From Agroathelia rolfsii (lineage: Eukaryota > Basidiomycota > Agaricomycetes > Amylocorticiales > Amylocorticiaceae), in the NCBI GenBank assembly GCA_018343915.1, contig JABRWF010000002.1:930001-994000 (forward strand): a stretch of 64,000 nucleotides of DNA, written 5' to 3'. Numbering within the stretch: position 1 is the first letter of the stretch; the number at the start of each line of letters is the position of its first letter. Of the stretch, positions 23,099 to 34,599 are shown piece by piece. Made by a program: the position numbers and the translations under genes. The notes under the pieces were generated by a model. That model did no database searches and was not told the DNA's origin. It saw only the letters and a program-made list of their open reading frames with translations.

Positions 23099-24417
23099 AG
23101 TGTCTTTTTTTTTTTTTTTGTCCCTCTGTCGTCATTCCCTGTCACCGCCTCCTCTCCTTGTTCACTCGTGCCTGCTTTTTGATAGTGCGCATCGGTTGGG
23201 ACTTTTTTTTTTTTTTTTTTCAAAGAGCCCGGTCGTCAACGGTTTTCTTCAAGTTCAGCATAACTTTTGTCATTACGGACCCAAGCTTTGCTTTCCATCC
23301 TTTATACTCAGTATTTATTCTTCAATCACAATGAATGTTTTTGTCATAAATGCAGTTCTGACTCGGTATAATATGGCGTTAACTTCTCACAGTCTTTAAT
23401 GTGCATTGAAGCTCTCACCTAATTATACGAATGATTGGCGCGCAAGCAGTGAGAAGATGTTCACATCGGCCGATTGAAGGCTTTCTCACGCTCGGACAAG
23501 AATACTGATATTATTTTGGATCCTATGGAGACAGAGCTCGTAATGTGCGTAATGAACGTAACTGCGGTATGCCGCATGTATGTGTAAAGAACTACTAGGC
23601 TCATTAACTCGAAAGGGACAACTGTTTCAGTCTATTTATTTCAAGAAGATGATATATTTGATCAACATCTGACTGCAACCATGGTCTCGAGGTGCACACC
23701 CAAGTTTGTAAACTGGGCGTTCACCTTGTCATGCATGATCTGGAAGTCGCGATGATTGCGTGGCTAGAAACACGCTTGGCTTTCCAAAGAATGCAATGGT
23801 ATTTGAATTAAGAATTCTATGTAATACAGCATCGCATCCAAAAGGCAAGTTAGGCAACGTGTGAGATAGTCAAGACACTACAGCTCTCAAGTGATCAGTA
23901 AGGTATATAATTACACGCGTTCCTTTAGTGTTCCTATATTACAACCACATGTATGCAGCCACAGGGAATCGCCGTAAAGGCAGGTCTTGTGATGTCGGCG
24001 ATAAGTTGAGAGAAGTGATGTATTGACCGTAAATGCGATGGATATTGTCAATGGCATAGAGGCGTGACTGAACGGAATGAAGTATACTAGTAGTGCGTGT
24101 AGGATACAAGTCGTACATGTATCTGCGACCGACGTTTGCTTATTGGGGTAATCTGACCATCATGATTGCTGTGAAATAACAGACGATGGGAATGACTCGG
24201 CATATACCAAGAGGGAGGGAAATGGTACGAGGACGCAGGTGTGAACGCAATCGAGCAGCCCCACGGACTCAATCTTCTCACGACCCTCTTGCGGCTTATA
24301 AGCTACGCACTTGCCCCACCTCTGCTAGTACCCCCAATTTCCCCGTTCCCCCCTCCTCTGATTGTTTCTACGAACCACTACTACGCCTACAACTCATATT
24401 AATTCTCTTTACTACTA
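23099..24417. other. Intergenic, no gene seen
   Basis: The 3' flank of the TB2/DP1 gene contains T-runs at about 23,106 and 23,203. The rest shows no conserved frame. The last ~150 bp, pyrimidine-rich from about 24,300, should be the promoter of the next gene. Confidence 0.4.
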
Positions 24418-25082
24418 ATGTCTTCTGTTCTCCGTACCATTGCCCGCCGCCATGCGCGGACACTCTCCAGACAATCAACCCCGCGCGGCGTCGTTGCCGC
24501 GGGCGTAGCACCGATGAGGTCATTCCACTCGCCCTTTGCCGTCCTGGGCTCGCACCATCACGACGACGCTGGCGATGTGCACGCATCGTCATCCTCGGCC
24601 TCGTCATCGTCGCCCTCATACGAGAAGCAGCACGACCACTACCCAGAGCCATCGCGCACATATGTAGTGTCTGAGCCAGATCCCGCCGACAAGCCATATC
24701 AAGTGGTGCGTCTGTTTTTTTTCTTCTTCTTCTTCTGCACAGTGGGTGTAGTAGTGTACTCAATTGAATATTCGTGTTTGTAGCCATCTGGCGCTTTCCC
24801 CACGTCTGCGCCCTACCAGAACTTTGCGGCCACAGAGGCACCTGCAGATGCTCCACACAGCTCGACTAGCGCTAGTCCTGCTCATCCTATCACGACGGGC
24901 GAGCTTGCCAGCAGGTAAGGTTGGTGTCCCCCAGGCATCTCATTCTCTGATTCGATCCAGTTTGCTGCATACTTACACTGATGGGATCTTGTCCACACAG
25001 GAATCCCGCCCCGGACGATCCTAAAGTGACGGAGAAGTTCGCCAAGGCTGGCCTCGACGAAGCGTGGAGTCAAAGAAAATAG
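24418..25082 (+). CDS. Small probable mitochondrial protein of unknown function
   Basis: Three exons, 24418-24705, 24784-24914 and 25001-25082, give 166 aa. The N-terminus is rich in Arg, Ser and Thr with no acids (MSSVLRTIARRHARTLSR), a typical matrix-targeting presequence. A His/Ser-rich low-complexity stretch follows. The most constrained-looking part is central, SEPDPADKPYQVPSGAFPTS, then a compact C-terminus NPAPDDPKVTEKFAKAGLDE. I do not recognise a named family. Intact splice sites and frame across three exons support a real gene. No transmembrane segment is seen. Confidence 0.7.
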
Positions 25083-26189
25083 ACGGGTATCATCATCACA
25101 TGGGCGAATGGAATAAAAAAAGAAGTTTATATGCAAGAGCAGGCAACAAGAAGGTTTTTAGTTATTTGCATGCAGTTTCATGATTATCGTCTTTTTTTGT
25201 TTTGTTTTTTTGCACTCAACATATAGCGTCCTCAAACAAGAATAGAATTTGTACAATGTCATTTCTTTGCGTTTCTCTCTGTGTGCGCGTTGAGATATGC
25301 CGTGGTTCTGAGAATAGTTTGGTGAGACAAGGACAAGTCCAGAATCACAAGCTCAAAACGTCCAAAAGTTGAAAGCTGCGCAAGATAGATATTTGTACAT
25401 GGTGTTCACGACACTTGTATTTCTATTCAGATACTTGAAAAGGCCTCCCCGCATAGTTTTGAATGTGAGGAGACCGAGAGGAATTACACAGTAGATTGCG
25501 ATTGGACTGGTCAGGAGTGTTTGAATGTGAGGAGGTCCACTAGCGATGTCGACACATGAAGCTTTGATGTATTTTTTGTTTATTCGGATCTTTTAGAACG
25601 TACAAAGTAAGATAAGATATTCAGCAGAATGTAGTCCAGGGAATGAATGGGCGCATAGACTCCCCAGGTAATTTTGATTGAAAATGCTGTCACACCAGGC
25701 TCGAGAGCGAGTAAATGATTTCAACAAAGGACAACAGTGAGTATGTACAATGAAACCAGCAAGTCCTTGCTCCGGGGAAGCGTTATTAGTTTCAAGAGAG
25801 AGGGCTTGTACATTGAGGAGCAATTTCGTGGATGTTCCGATCAGAGATAATAATAAAAAATTACTAGGTCGGAAGCCAGTATTTTCCACAGTACGTGAAG
25901 GTGAAAAACGTGATTCTTTAGCATGTCAAGTGGATTAGGGATGATCATGAGAGCATACGAAGAGATGGATGGCAGTAACAGAAAAAAGCGGCAAATTTCC
26001 TCCCAGCACTTGACTGAGCTGACTCGGACGAAGTGACGGCCACCCTTCCAAATCGGGCTACCCCAGCGCTTGTCGCTGTAGCTGCTTACCACCTCCTTAT
26101 AGCCCGGGATAGTACTAATAGCACACATAATCCTTGCAGGTGTTTTTCTTTATCATCGCCGCCCATTATCTGCAGCTCTTCAATGCTCA
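25083..26189. other. Intergenic, no gene seen
   Basis: About 1.1 kb with short unsupported open frames. It is AT-rich near 25,190-25,260. The segment just before 26,190 contains pyrimidine-rich sequence and presumably the ATG15 promoter and leader. Confidence 0.4.
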
Positions 26190-27927
26190 ATGTTACCCAC
26201 TTTCCTCGTCGGCTGGGTCACTAGATTCCTAGCCGCTACACTACCTGTAGCCCCCGATACACCTCCGTCCGGGACCAAGCAGCAGAAAGCTTTACAGTTC
26301 CGTCTACGCCATGCTCACGCCGTTTCCTCCGCCGCTCAGGTGCTCTTCTCCGATGTGTCCGTTGGCGATGCATCTTCCTCCCCCTCGTTGTACCAGGGCG
26401 ATGTCGTAGAAACAGAGTACACCATCCCATCTACAAGGAAAATACAGACATCCCGCCCACAGTCCTACGCCGCCTATGCCGCCGCACGCCATCGGTCGAT
26501 ATGGCACGAGCAGAGCGAGCTCATGGATTGGGTAGACGAAATAATCATTGGTCCGGACCTCGAGAGCCGGGCGGTATTGTTGGAACTAGCCAAGATGACG
26601 AACAATGCGTATACCGTGCCCGGTACGGATAGGTGGTATGATCTGGAGGGCAAATGGAATCATGTAGGTCTGTTTTTAACCCATATCCTCGTCATCAATA
26701 ATTAATATTCTTGCCGTCTGTGTACAAAGTCCTACCCATTCGGATGGGAAGACGATGCTGACGGGTTCCGCGGGCACGTCTTTGCGACGGAGGACAACTC
26801 GACCGTCGTCCTGTCCATCAAGGGCACCTCGGCAGCTTTTATTGGCGGCGGGGGCCCTACGACGAAAAAGGACAAGCTAAATGATAACCTGCTGTTTAGC
26901 TGCTGCTGTGCCCACGTCGATTGGTCTTGGAAGTCTGTTTGTGATTGCTATCGTGGAAGATACAGGTGTGATCAGACCTGTCTAGAAGAATCTCTGGTCA
27001 GGACTATTGTTGTTATTTTCATGTATGATGCTGATCCCCCTGGAACAGGTGGAAGAAAGCTTGTTCTATCCCGTTGGAGTGGTACGCACACCACGCTTCA
27101 TTTCACCCCATTCAAATTACTCAAGCAAAAGGCCGCCTCAACACTATTAGAACCTATACAATAACCTCACATACCTATACCCTGACTCGGACATCTGGAT
27201 CATAGGCCACTCCCTCGGTGGTGCGCTGGCATCCTTGATTGGTGTCACATTCGGCGCGCCCGTGATTGCATTTGAAGCGCCCGGAGAGAAAATGGCTGCC
27301 GATCGCCTGCACCTTCCTTTGCCGGTACGATCCAGATCCCTATTCCCGTTCTCTCTTTGGCCTTGAAATTTTTACTTATACGGACATTACTAGCGCTCCA
27401 TGAACCACGTCACGCATGTATACCATACCGCCGACCCAATCGCGATGGGGACATGTAATGGTGTGTTCTCGACGTGTGCTATTGGTGGATATGTCATGGA
27501 ATCTGCGTAAGTCCCTGTCCTGATAATTTTCTCCCCCTTCTCTCTTTTTTGTGCACTCCTAAATTCATTCACTAATTTTATTTTTATTTTTACTGTGAAT
27601 CTAGATGCCATCTTGGACAGTCGATTGTATATGACACCGTCACGAACCTCTCCTGGGCCGTTGATATCCGCACGCACCCAATCGTAAACGTGGTTGAGCG
27701 TTTACTGAACGAGCCCTGGGAGGAAAGCACCAAAGCCGGCAGGGAGGTTCCGTTGCCAAAGCTTCAGGAGGATTGCGTAGTAAGTTGATAGAGTTTTGTT
27801 TCTGCTATTTTTCTGCAAACTTTTTTTTTTTTTTTTTTTTTTACTTCGGCTTCGTGATGTGCTGATTAGTCATCTTTTTCATCTCAAATAGGAGTGTTTT
27901 AGGTGGGAGTTTGGGAATTTTCCTTAG
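26190..27927 (+). CDS. ATG15: Autophagic-body lipase Atg15 (class 3 lipase)
   Basis: Seven exons: 26190-26663, 26730-26996, 27049-27081, 27151-27324, 27394-27506, 27605-27779 and 27892-27927, giving 423 aa. The N-terminus has a short hydrophobic segment ([18 protein letters not shown]) suited to a signal anchor. Family hallmarks follow in order: [50 protein letters not shown], the lipase elbow GHSLGG with nucleophile Ser279, [19 protein letters not shown], and [12 protein letters not shown]. The protein ends near the usual CFRWEF. In yeast Atg15 reaches the vacuole by the multivesicular body route and lyses autophagic bodies. Length is normal for the lipase core; the long Ser/Thr tail seen in some fungi is absent. 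Confidence 0.92.
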
Positions 27928-28964
27928 TAATTAGTGCTTAGGTGATGAAAAGGTGATGATGATGACAATGGTCGTGTATGTATTATATTTGTATGGCAAT
28001 GATTCGTTCATAGACGAGGCTTTTTGGGTTTACATTTTGCGCTTCCGCTTTTTTGCCGGCGTCCTACTACATGCATGTCTTTTCATGGGTAAAAACATGA
28101 TTTGAAAGAAGTTGCGGACGACTTTTCTGTTGATGCCTTCAAATCTACCGACCTTATCCTTGCATTTAAGACCCCCTCCCCGGACCTACATGTAGAATCA
28201 GACTACGCATGCGTGGGGGTCCGAGTCAATGCTACAAACCTGCTTATTAATGCTTAATAATGCTTACGACATTGCCATTGGCTTTCTCTCGCAGGGGGGG
28301 GATTTCAAATGATATTCGCATTAACAGATGAAAAACAAGTTATCTGATTGGCTGAGACCCGTTTGCCGATCGGCTAAAGGCAATTATCATGTGAAGTCCC
28401 CCGCTGTGTCTGTTCATTCAAATTTTCATGACCTAGTATGACACACAGTCCAACAATTTCCGGGATTTTGATTAGTTTGCATGTATGCCACTTTCACTTG
28501 CCACTAGAATCCTTGGCCTACAGCATAATCGCTTCTGGATCTATGTCTATGATTATCCGATATTCGGAGTTATCGTCTCCCTGGTAGTGGCTTACGCAGC
28601 ACACAGTAACGAGGCGGCGTGGCTTGTGTTGATTGACTTTGATTGCCGTGCCTGAAGCCTGAGGCCGCTAATTTGTCGGGCATACGTGCCTAAAGTCTCA
28701 ACAAGCAGGATGGGGCAACGAAGACCACTTGTTCCAGTGATGATGCGCGATATTCAGCGGAGGCTGACAAACACTGCGGTGAAGCTGTCATTTCCATTCG
28801 ATAAGCTTTCATCCATGTTCATGCTGTAAAACGGTATAAATACTGCTAGATATATTTGTGTTTGCAGACATTATCATCTCTCATCCTAAAGCAACTAGTG
28901 TTATCGTTATCCACCTTACAAGTTATCTCTTGAACTACTAGTATACTCTATCCCACCATCTACT
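27928..28964. other. Intergenic, includes promoter of the first MDR gene
   Basis: No gene seen up to the MDR promoter. A run of G lies near 28,297, and two GCTTAATAATGCTTA-like repeats lie near 28,245. Confidence 0.4.
28834..28841 (+). promoter_or_regulatory. TATA box of MDR oxidoreductase 1
   Basis: The sequence gtataaat lies about 130 bp before the ATG at 28965. A matching element lies about 120 bp before the paralogue's ATG, which supports it as a retained core promoter. Confidence 0.55.
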
Positions 28965-30347
28965 ATGGCTCCCACTGTTATGAAAGCTGTTGTCACCACC
29001 GGTGATGGCAAGGTGCAACTTAGGAGTGATGTTCCTGTGCCCAAGCCTAAGTCAACAGAAGTGTTGATCAAGGTTGTCGCTATTGGAGAAAATCCTGTCG
29101 ATCGTATGTATCTAACCACCAATTAAAAATATTCAGGAAAGATTACTGATATCTGATCTGGCCCATTATAGCTTTCGTCGTAAGCTTATCTAAAGAGCCT
29201 GGCAACATCGTCGGTCACGACTTTGCAGGAATCGTGGAGGAGATCGGGGCAGATGTGCGCCCAGGTACGAGAAAGGTTGGAGAACGAGTAACCGGCTCGG
29301 TGCATGGAAGCAAGTCTATTTTGTCTTGATGAAGTAATTCACAGCTGACAGTACTTCCAGGCACATACAAGGACAAGGGCGCATTCGCAGAATACCTGGT
29401 CGTAGATGCAGAAAAAGTGACCCCACTTCCGGATAACATCTCTTTCCCAGACGGTGCTACTCTGACTGTCGGTACGAACACGGCATTCCAGATGTTGTAC
29501 CAGTCGCAAAATTTGGCTAGGCCTTCTGACCCTGTCAAGACACCAACTCCAGTGAGTCCCAAACTTGGCAATTCTATTTACTTGATATCTCATTCGTACG
29601 TGGGCAATCAATAGATTCTTGTGTGGTCAGGCGCAACGACTGTCGGTCAATTCCTAATCCAGATCGCCAAAGCGAGTGGTTACACCATTATCACGACCGC
29701 CTCGCAAAAGAATCATGAGTACCTCAAGTCGATCGGCGCCGATACTGTTTTCGACTACAAGGACCCGGATGTCGAAAAGAAGATCCGTGAATACACGGAC
29801 GACAAACTTGTGCATGGATTCGTGTGCTACACGTCTGGAGAAGAGACGAACAAGCTCGTGTCGGACAGTCTGAGCTCATCCGGAGCCACCGTCTCCTCGT
29901 GTGTACAACACTTCCGGCCAACGCGAGAGAATATTTCATCAACGATGTCAAACGCGTATTCGCTCTACGGTGCTGTACGTTATCAATTTTTTAATCCAAC
30001 TCTCCTGGGTCTCATTGGGCTAATCAATGCGTCCTTCAGGAAATGAAATTCCCATTCCCAGCTCCTGCCGTACCAGAACACTCTGAAGCACACAAAGGAT
30101 ATCTGAAGATTCTTGCCGACCTTCTTGCTCAAGGTAAAATCAAGACCCCGGAGGTTAAGATCGTTCCAGGCGGCCTAAGTAGCATTTCTGAGGCATTTGA
30201 GTTGCTGCAATCACAAACGGTATGTACAACGTCTTGTATTTAGGCGCATGCATTGAGCTCTAAGTGACAAACGCTGATGGATTTTATTTGCTTGTTTGAC
30301 AGGTTTCTGCTCAGAAATTGGTGCATATCGTTGCAGAGACGCCTTGA
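28965..30347 (+). CDS. Medium-chain dehydrogenase/reductase (enoyl/quinone reductase, ToxD-like), tandem copy 1
   Basis: Six exons: 28965-29103, 29172-29309, 29361-29551, 29615-29974, 30040-30219 and 30303-30347, giving 350 aa. Features are an N-terminal GroES-like fold (MKAVVTTGDGKVQL, then VGHDFAGIVEEIG), FAEYLVV, and a Rossmann half with VWSGATTVGQFLIQIAK and SIGADTVFDYKDPD. It lacks the four-cysteine structural zinc loop of alcohol dehydrogenases, so it belongs with zinc-independent NADPH reductases of the trans-enoyl reductase/ToxD group. The substrate cannot be told from sequence. Intron 2 uses a GC donor (A|gcaagt at 29310), as in the neighbour. The paralogue at 31123 has the same six-exon structure. 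No polyketide synthase is nearby, so it is not evidently part of a metabolite cluster. Confidence 0.88.
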
Positions 30348-31122
30348 ATTTTAATTTATGGTGCTTCGTTATTTTATGTAACTTTATAGCCATATATAAA
30401 AGAAAAACAAGTCTATCTTATCCAAAATTTGATTTTGATCAAGGGAGGAGGATAATAGAATTGTGCGGAGAAGTGTACCAGTGTAGTCAACAAGTGGCGC
30501 TGTGGCTCCAGTTTAGCCACCGAAGCAAGAGTAGTGCATACTTTTGAGAAGCACGAGTATAACTTCATCACTTATATGGTGTGCAATGCTTATTTGGATA
30601 CACCCCCAATTATGCGCTGCTACTTCAAATGACACCTGTATCCTTTTGATTCTCTTAACGATAGTACTAGCAGTAATCTCGGTCTATGGTTCTTCTTGAC
30701 TCAAATGGATGTCAATTATGGCATTGATAATGGAAACACCGCGCGTTAGTCTCAAGCTACTATTGCGGAGTGGCCCGGTTGGTTGACTACTATCCTATTT
30801 CAGAAATTATCCTGCGCATAGTGCATAATACTGGAATACGGGAGTAAATTCCAAAGAGTGGTAGTGCATTCTCATCCTTATCCACCTGCCCCCGTGATGG
30901 ATCCACATGAACCCGAAAGCAGCCTTTGGCCGAGATGAACAAGGGCTGACGAACAGCTGTGGCAGCTGTCATCGCTCCTAGGTAAGCACTTGGTACTGGG
31001 AGTATAAATTATCCCACGTTTATAGTGAATTGTCTCCCATCCAAAGCAGTACCTCTCATTGAGAATCAACCATCTTCATCTCCAAACATATCAAACAAGT
31101 CCACTACTCTTTTTCATCTACA
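30348..31122. other. Intergenic between the MDR paralogues
   Basis: No gene seen. The promoter-proximal part holds agtataaatt, annotated separately. Confidence 0.5.
31002..31009 (+). promoter_or_regulatory. TATA box of MDR oxidoreductase 2
   Basis: gtataaat lies about 120 bp before the ATG at 31123, the same spacing class as in MDR copy 1. Confidence 0.55.
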
Positions 31123-32527
31123 ATGGTACCCTCGGTTATGAAAGCTGTTGTCACAACTGGTGATGGCAAGGTGCAGCTAAGGAGTGATATTCCTGTGCCC
31201 AAGCCCAAACCAACAGAGGTGTTGGTCAAGGTTGTCGCTGTTGGAGAAAATCCTTTCGACCGTATGTGCTTATATTTCAAATTCAAACATCAAAGCCGTG
31301 GGAGCCTCATTTGCACCTTTTTTTTTTATTTAGACATGACAGCAGGTTGGGCAAAGGAGCCGGACCACATTGTCGGCCATGATTTTGCAGGCATTGTAGA
31401 GGAGATTGGGTCTGAAGTACAACCAGGAACAAGAAAGATTAACGAACGGGTAGCTGGCTCAGTGCACGGAGGCGAGTCTCTCTTGTCTTCTCAGGTAACG
31501 ACTGGCCGAGCTAATCCTAAATTTATAAAATTTGTAGCCGCATACAAGGACAAGGGTGCATTCGCAGAATACCTGGTCGTAAATGCCGAACAAGTGTATA
31601 CGCTTCCGGATAGCGTGTCCTTCCCAGATGCAGCTACCTTAAGCGTTTGCGCGAGCACTGCATTCCAAATGCTGTATCAGTCACAAAACATGGCCAAGCC
31701 TTCCGATCCTGTCAAAACGCCGACTCAGGTGAGTGCCATAGTTGTGATATCATCTGTTATCATCATCTTATCTGACACATACAACCTGCAGATCCTTGTA
31801 TGGTCAGGAACAACGACTGTTGGCCAATTACTCATTCAGATTGCTAAAGCAAGTGGATACACAATCATCGCTACCGCGTCAGAGAAGAACCATGAATATC
31901 TCAAGTCTATCGGTGCAGATGTGTTATTTGACTACAAGGATCCGGACGTCGCAAAAAAGATTCGTGAATACACGAACGACAAACTCGTGCATGGATTCGT
32001 ATGCCATGTGTCCGGTGATGAAAAGACAAACCAACTTATTTCGGATAGCTTAAGCTCGTCTGGGGCCGTCATTTCTACATCCACGTATTCGTTTAAGCCA
32101 ACACGAGAGAATATCTCTTCAACATTCTCGAACGGGTATACGCTCTATGGCGTTGTATGTTATTATGTTATTCTTGCATAGTCTTTTGGGCCTTGCTGAC
32201 TAATATTCCTTTCATTTACTTACCGTTAGGCGATTACATTCCCTTATCCTGCACCTAGTGTACCGGAGCATGCTGAGGCATACAAGTGGTACCTGCAGAC
32301 GCTTTCAGACCTTCTTTTCCAAGGTAAAATCAAGACACCAGCGGTCAGGATTATGCCTGGCGGGTTGAGTAGCGTTGCTGAGGCACATGAGCTGCTGAGA
32401 TCACAGGCGGTACGCATACAGATCTTTCCTTAGATGCAAATGCCGAGATTCAAACGCTAATGAACTTGGTATTTTTGGATAGGTTTCTGCTGAGAAATTG
32501 GTGCATATTATTGAGGAGACGCCTTAA
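31123..32527 (+). CDS. Medium-chain dehydrogenase/reductase (enoyl/quinone reductase, ToxD-like), tandem copy 2
   Basis: Six exons: 31123-31261, 31334-31471, 31538-31728, 31792-32154, 32230-32409 and 32483-32527, giving 351 aa. Exon sizes equal those of copy 1 except for one extra codon in exon 4. The same motifs are present: VGHDFAGIVEEIG, the nucleotide-binding VWSGTTTVGQLLIQIAK, FDYKDPDVAKKIREY. The start of exon 2 differs most (HMTAGWAKEPD against PFVVSLSKEPG), a region that lines the substrate pocket in this fold, so substrate ranges may differ. Intron 2 again begins with GC (G|gcgagt at 31472). The pair arose by local duplication that included the promoter. Confidence 0.88.
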
Positions 32528-32805
32528 GGCCTAATAATCGACTCACTGACTTTGTATTAGCCTGTAACAATGTGTACTTATGTAATTATTATTTGTGTAA
32601 ATAACAAGCTCTCTTCTCGCATGAAATCTGGTTCTGAACAATGAGAATAATGCGGTCGTACAAAAATCCCAAGTCAACTAAAGTGGCTGTTTGATCAACA
32701 GACGCCACCAGCGCGCATCTAGTTACACTCACACCGACTTACTCTTGATTATAGTAATCTCATCTACTCGGATCCTTCATATCTTGCATAAATTCAGCAA
32801 TTACA

Positions 32806-33797
32806 ATGAATCGAGCCTATCGTGCAGGAAAAATTAACCTCTCTGCCCTACTCGCTCAGGACAACCCCAAGATTGACCTAAAACTCGATGTATATGAGGC
32901 ATCGACGCGCAACTTCCTCAAGGCGGTCTCTAACTACAGTACGCGCGCCATGACTGAGATATCCCACCGGCGCGATGTGTACAACGCGGAACAGAAGCGG
33001 ATCGCGGAGCGGATACAGGCCATGGAGAGCGAGATTAATCAGTGCAAGTTGAATGAGATTGAGTTGATGGCTAGTGAGTACGTCAGGCGGGTGCTATATT
33101 CGTTGGCGCGGGAAAAAGCGTCACTTCAAGACACGACTCAATAATCGGCACCTTTTGCTTTGATAAATAGCACTTGAGAAGGAGCAGCAAGAAACGAAAG
33201 AATCCGAGGCTTATGCAGCTCAGCTGAAAAAGCAGCTCGAGGAAGCACGGAGTCAGCTCGCAGAGACTGAAGCCGAGATTGAACGGTATCGCGCCATTGC
33301 GGACAGTCTTCGAAGAGGTGTGTTCATGTTACGATATAACTTATATCCAAGATCTATCCCGAATCATGAAACAAAACAGAGAAAGAGAAAGAAAGCGCCA
33401 TTCTGCACGAATACGATTCCTACGCTGCACCCTTCCTCGAGGCCTGCGAAATGTGCTTGCGCTGCTACATTGAGGGTGTACAGGAGAACCAGCTCCTCAT
33501 ACGATTTACATACATCGACGAATCTGATCCAGAGCGCGAGTTCTCGTTGGTGCTCGATTTGTCGAGCCAGTCATACCGAAGTGAGTGTTATATATTGCCT
33601 TTTGCCTTTCACCTTTTTTTTCACCTGCTAAATATGCCCGCGCGCAATATACAGTCCTTACGAGCACGCCCGCCCTGCCCAAGGCACCATTACTTCTGCA
33701 AGAGCTGAACGACTCGCGCGACGTTTATACATTCATCAAGCGAATACGACAAGCTTTTGAGGGTCTGTTATATCCACCTACGACACAGCCCGTATGA
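32806..33797 (+). CDS. SPC25: Kinetochore protein Spc25 (NDC80 complex)
   Basis: Four exons: 32806-33073, 33171-33317, 33380-33580 and 33655-33797, giving 252 aa, the usual length. The first ~140 residues are a charged, heptad-rich coiled coil (MTEISHRRDVYNAEQKRIAE, then EKEQQETKESEAYAAQLKKQ). The C-terminal globular Spc25 domain has FTYIDESDPEREFSLVLDLS, and ends with LLLQELNDSRDVYTFIKRIR. Spc25 pairs with Spc24 to anchor NDC80 to the inner kinetochore. Assignment rests on the family's C-terminal pattern. The only nearby gene is the convergent trehalase gene; there is no functional clustering. Confidence 0.88.
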
Positions 33798-34599
33798 CAT
33801 GATCATCGCTGCATACTGCCTGTGGGGTTCCGCTCTCCTCCTCCCCCCCCCCCCCTTTTTTTAAAAAAAAAAAAATTCTCTTTGCTTGGTTTGTCGAAAT
33901 GCGTATCTATTGATGGATCAAGCTTGTATTTAATTTTTATTATCTATACATTCTATGTGATGGTTCTTTCTTTCGCCTCACGGACGTGGTTTGCACTTGT
34001 GCGCGTGTTTAGCGCTTCGTTCCAACGCTGAAATAGAGAGGCGTATTAAAGACTCATTTCTTCTGTGGCGAATAAAGACCAGCGTTTTACTCAAGAGCAT
34101 ACATGTTGTCCCTTCCATTCATCAGATCTATATCAGTGAGAATCCAGCTTCCAATGAAAGTATTTTGAAACATGAGATAACAGTCTGATTTACGATTATA
34201 ATAATGCTAATTCAGAAAATATACACGATGAGAAGATTCTGCAACAAAAATGCATACGTGGTACTTAAGTAATAGTATGTAAGTAGCTGAGAGAGTATCA
34301 AAATGTAAGAAACCTATCTATGGCACATGTAGTCAAAGCAAACCCCTTGTTTTGTGTTTGTAAAATATCTAATCCGTCTTGCATGGAAAAGAGATGAAAA
34401 GAAAGCCAGAAACCGTCCGAGAAAGTAATAAATGAATCGATGATAACGATGAAGCGAAAAAGTTAAGTTATGTAACATGTAGTGTATAACAAAACAGTTT
34501 TTTTTTTTGAGCATGAACGGGACATTATTATGAAAAGAAAGAAAAAGCACCCATCGCTTAACATGTATGATGTTGCTTCTGATGTTTTTTTTGTGTCCT
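33798..34599. other. Convergent intergenic region between SPC25 and neutral trehalase
   Basis: Holds both 3' ends. A C-run followed by T7 and A13 at about 33,843-33,875 could form a hairpin in RNA. No gene seen. Confidence 0.5.
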
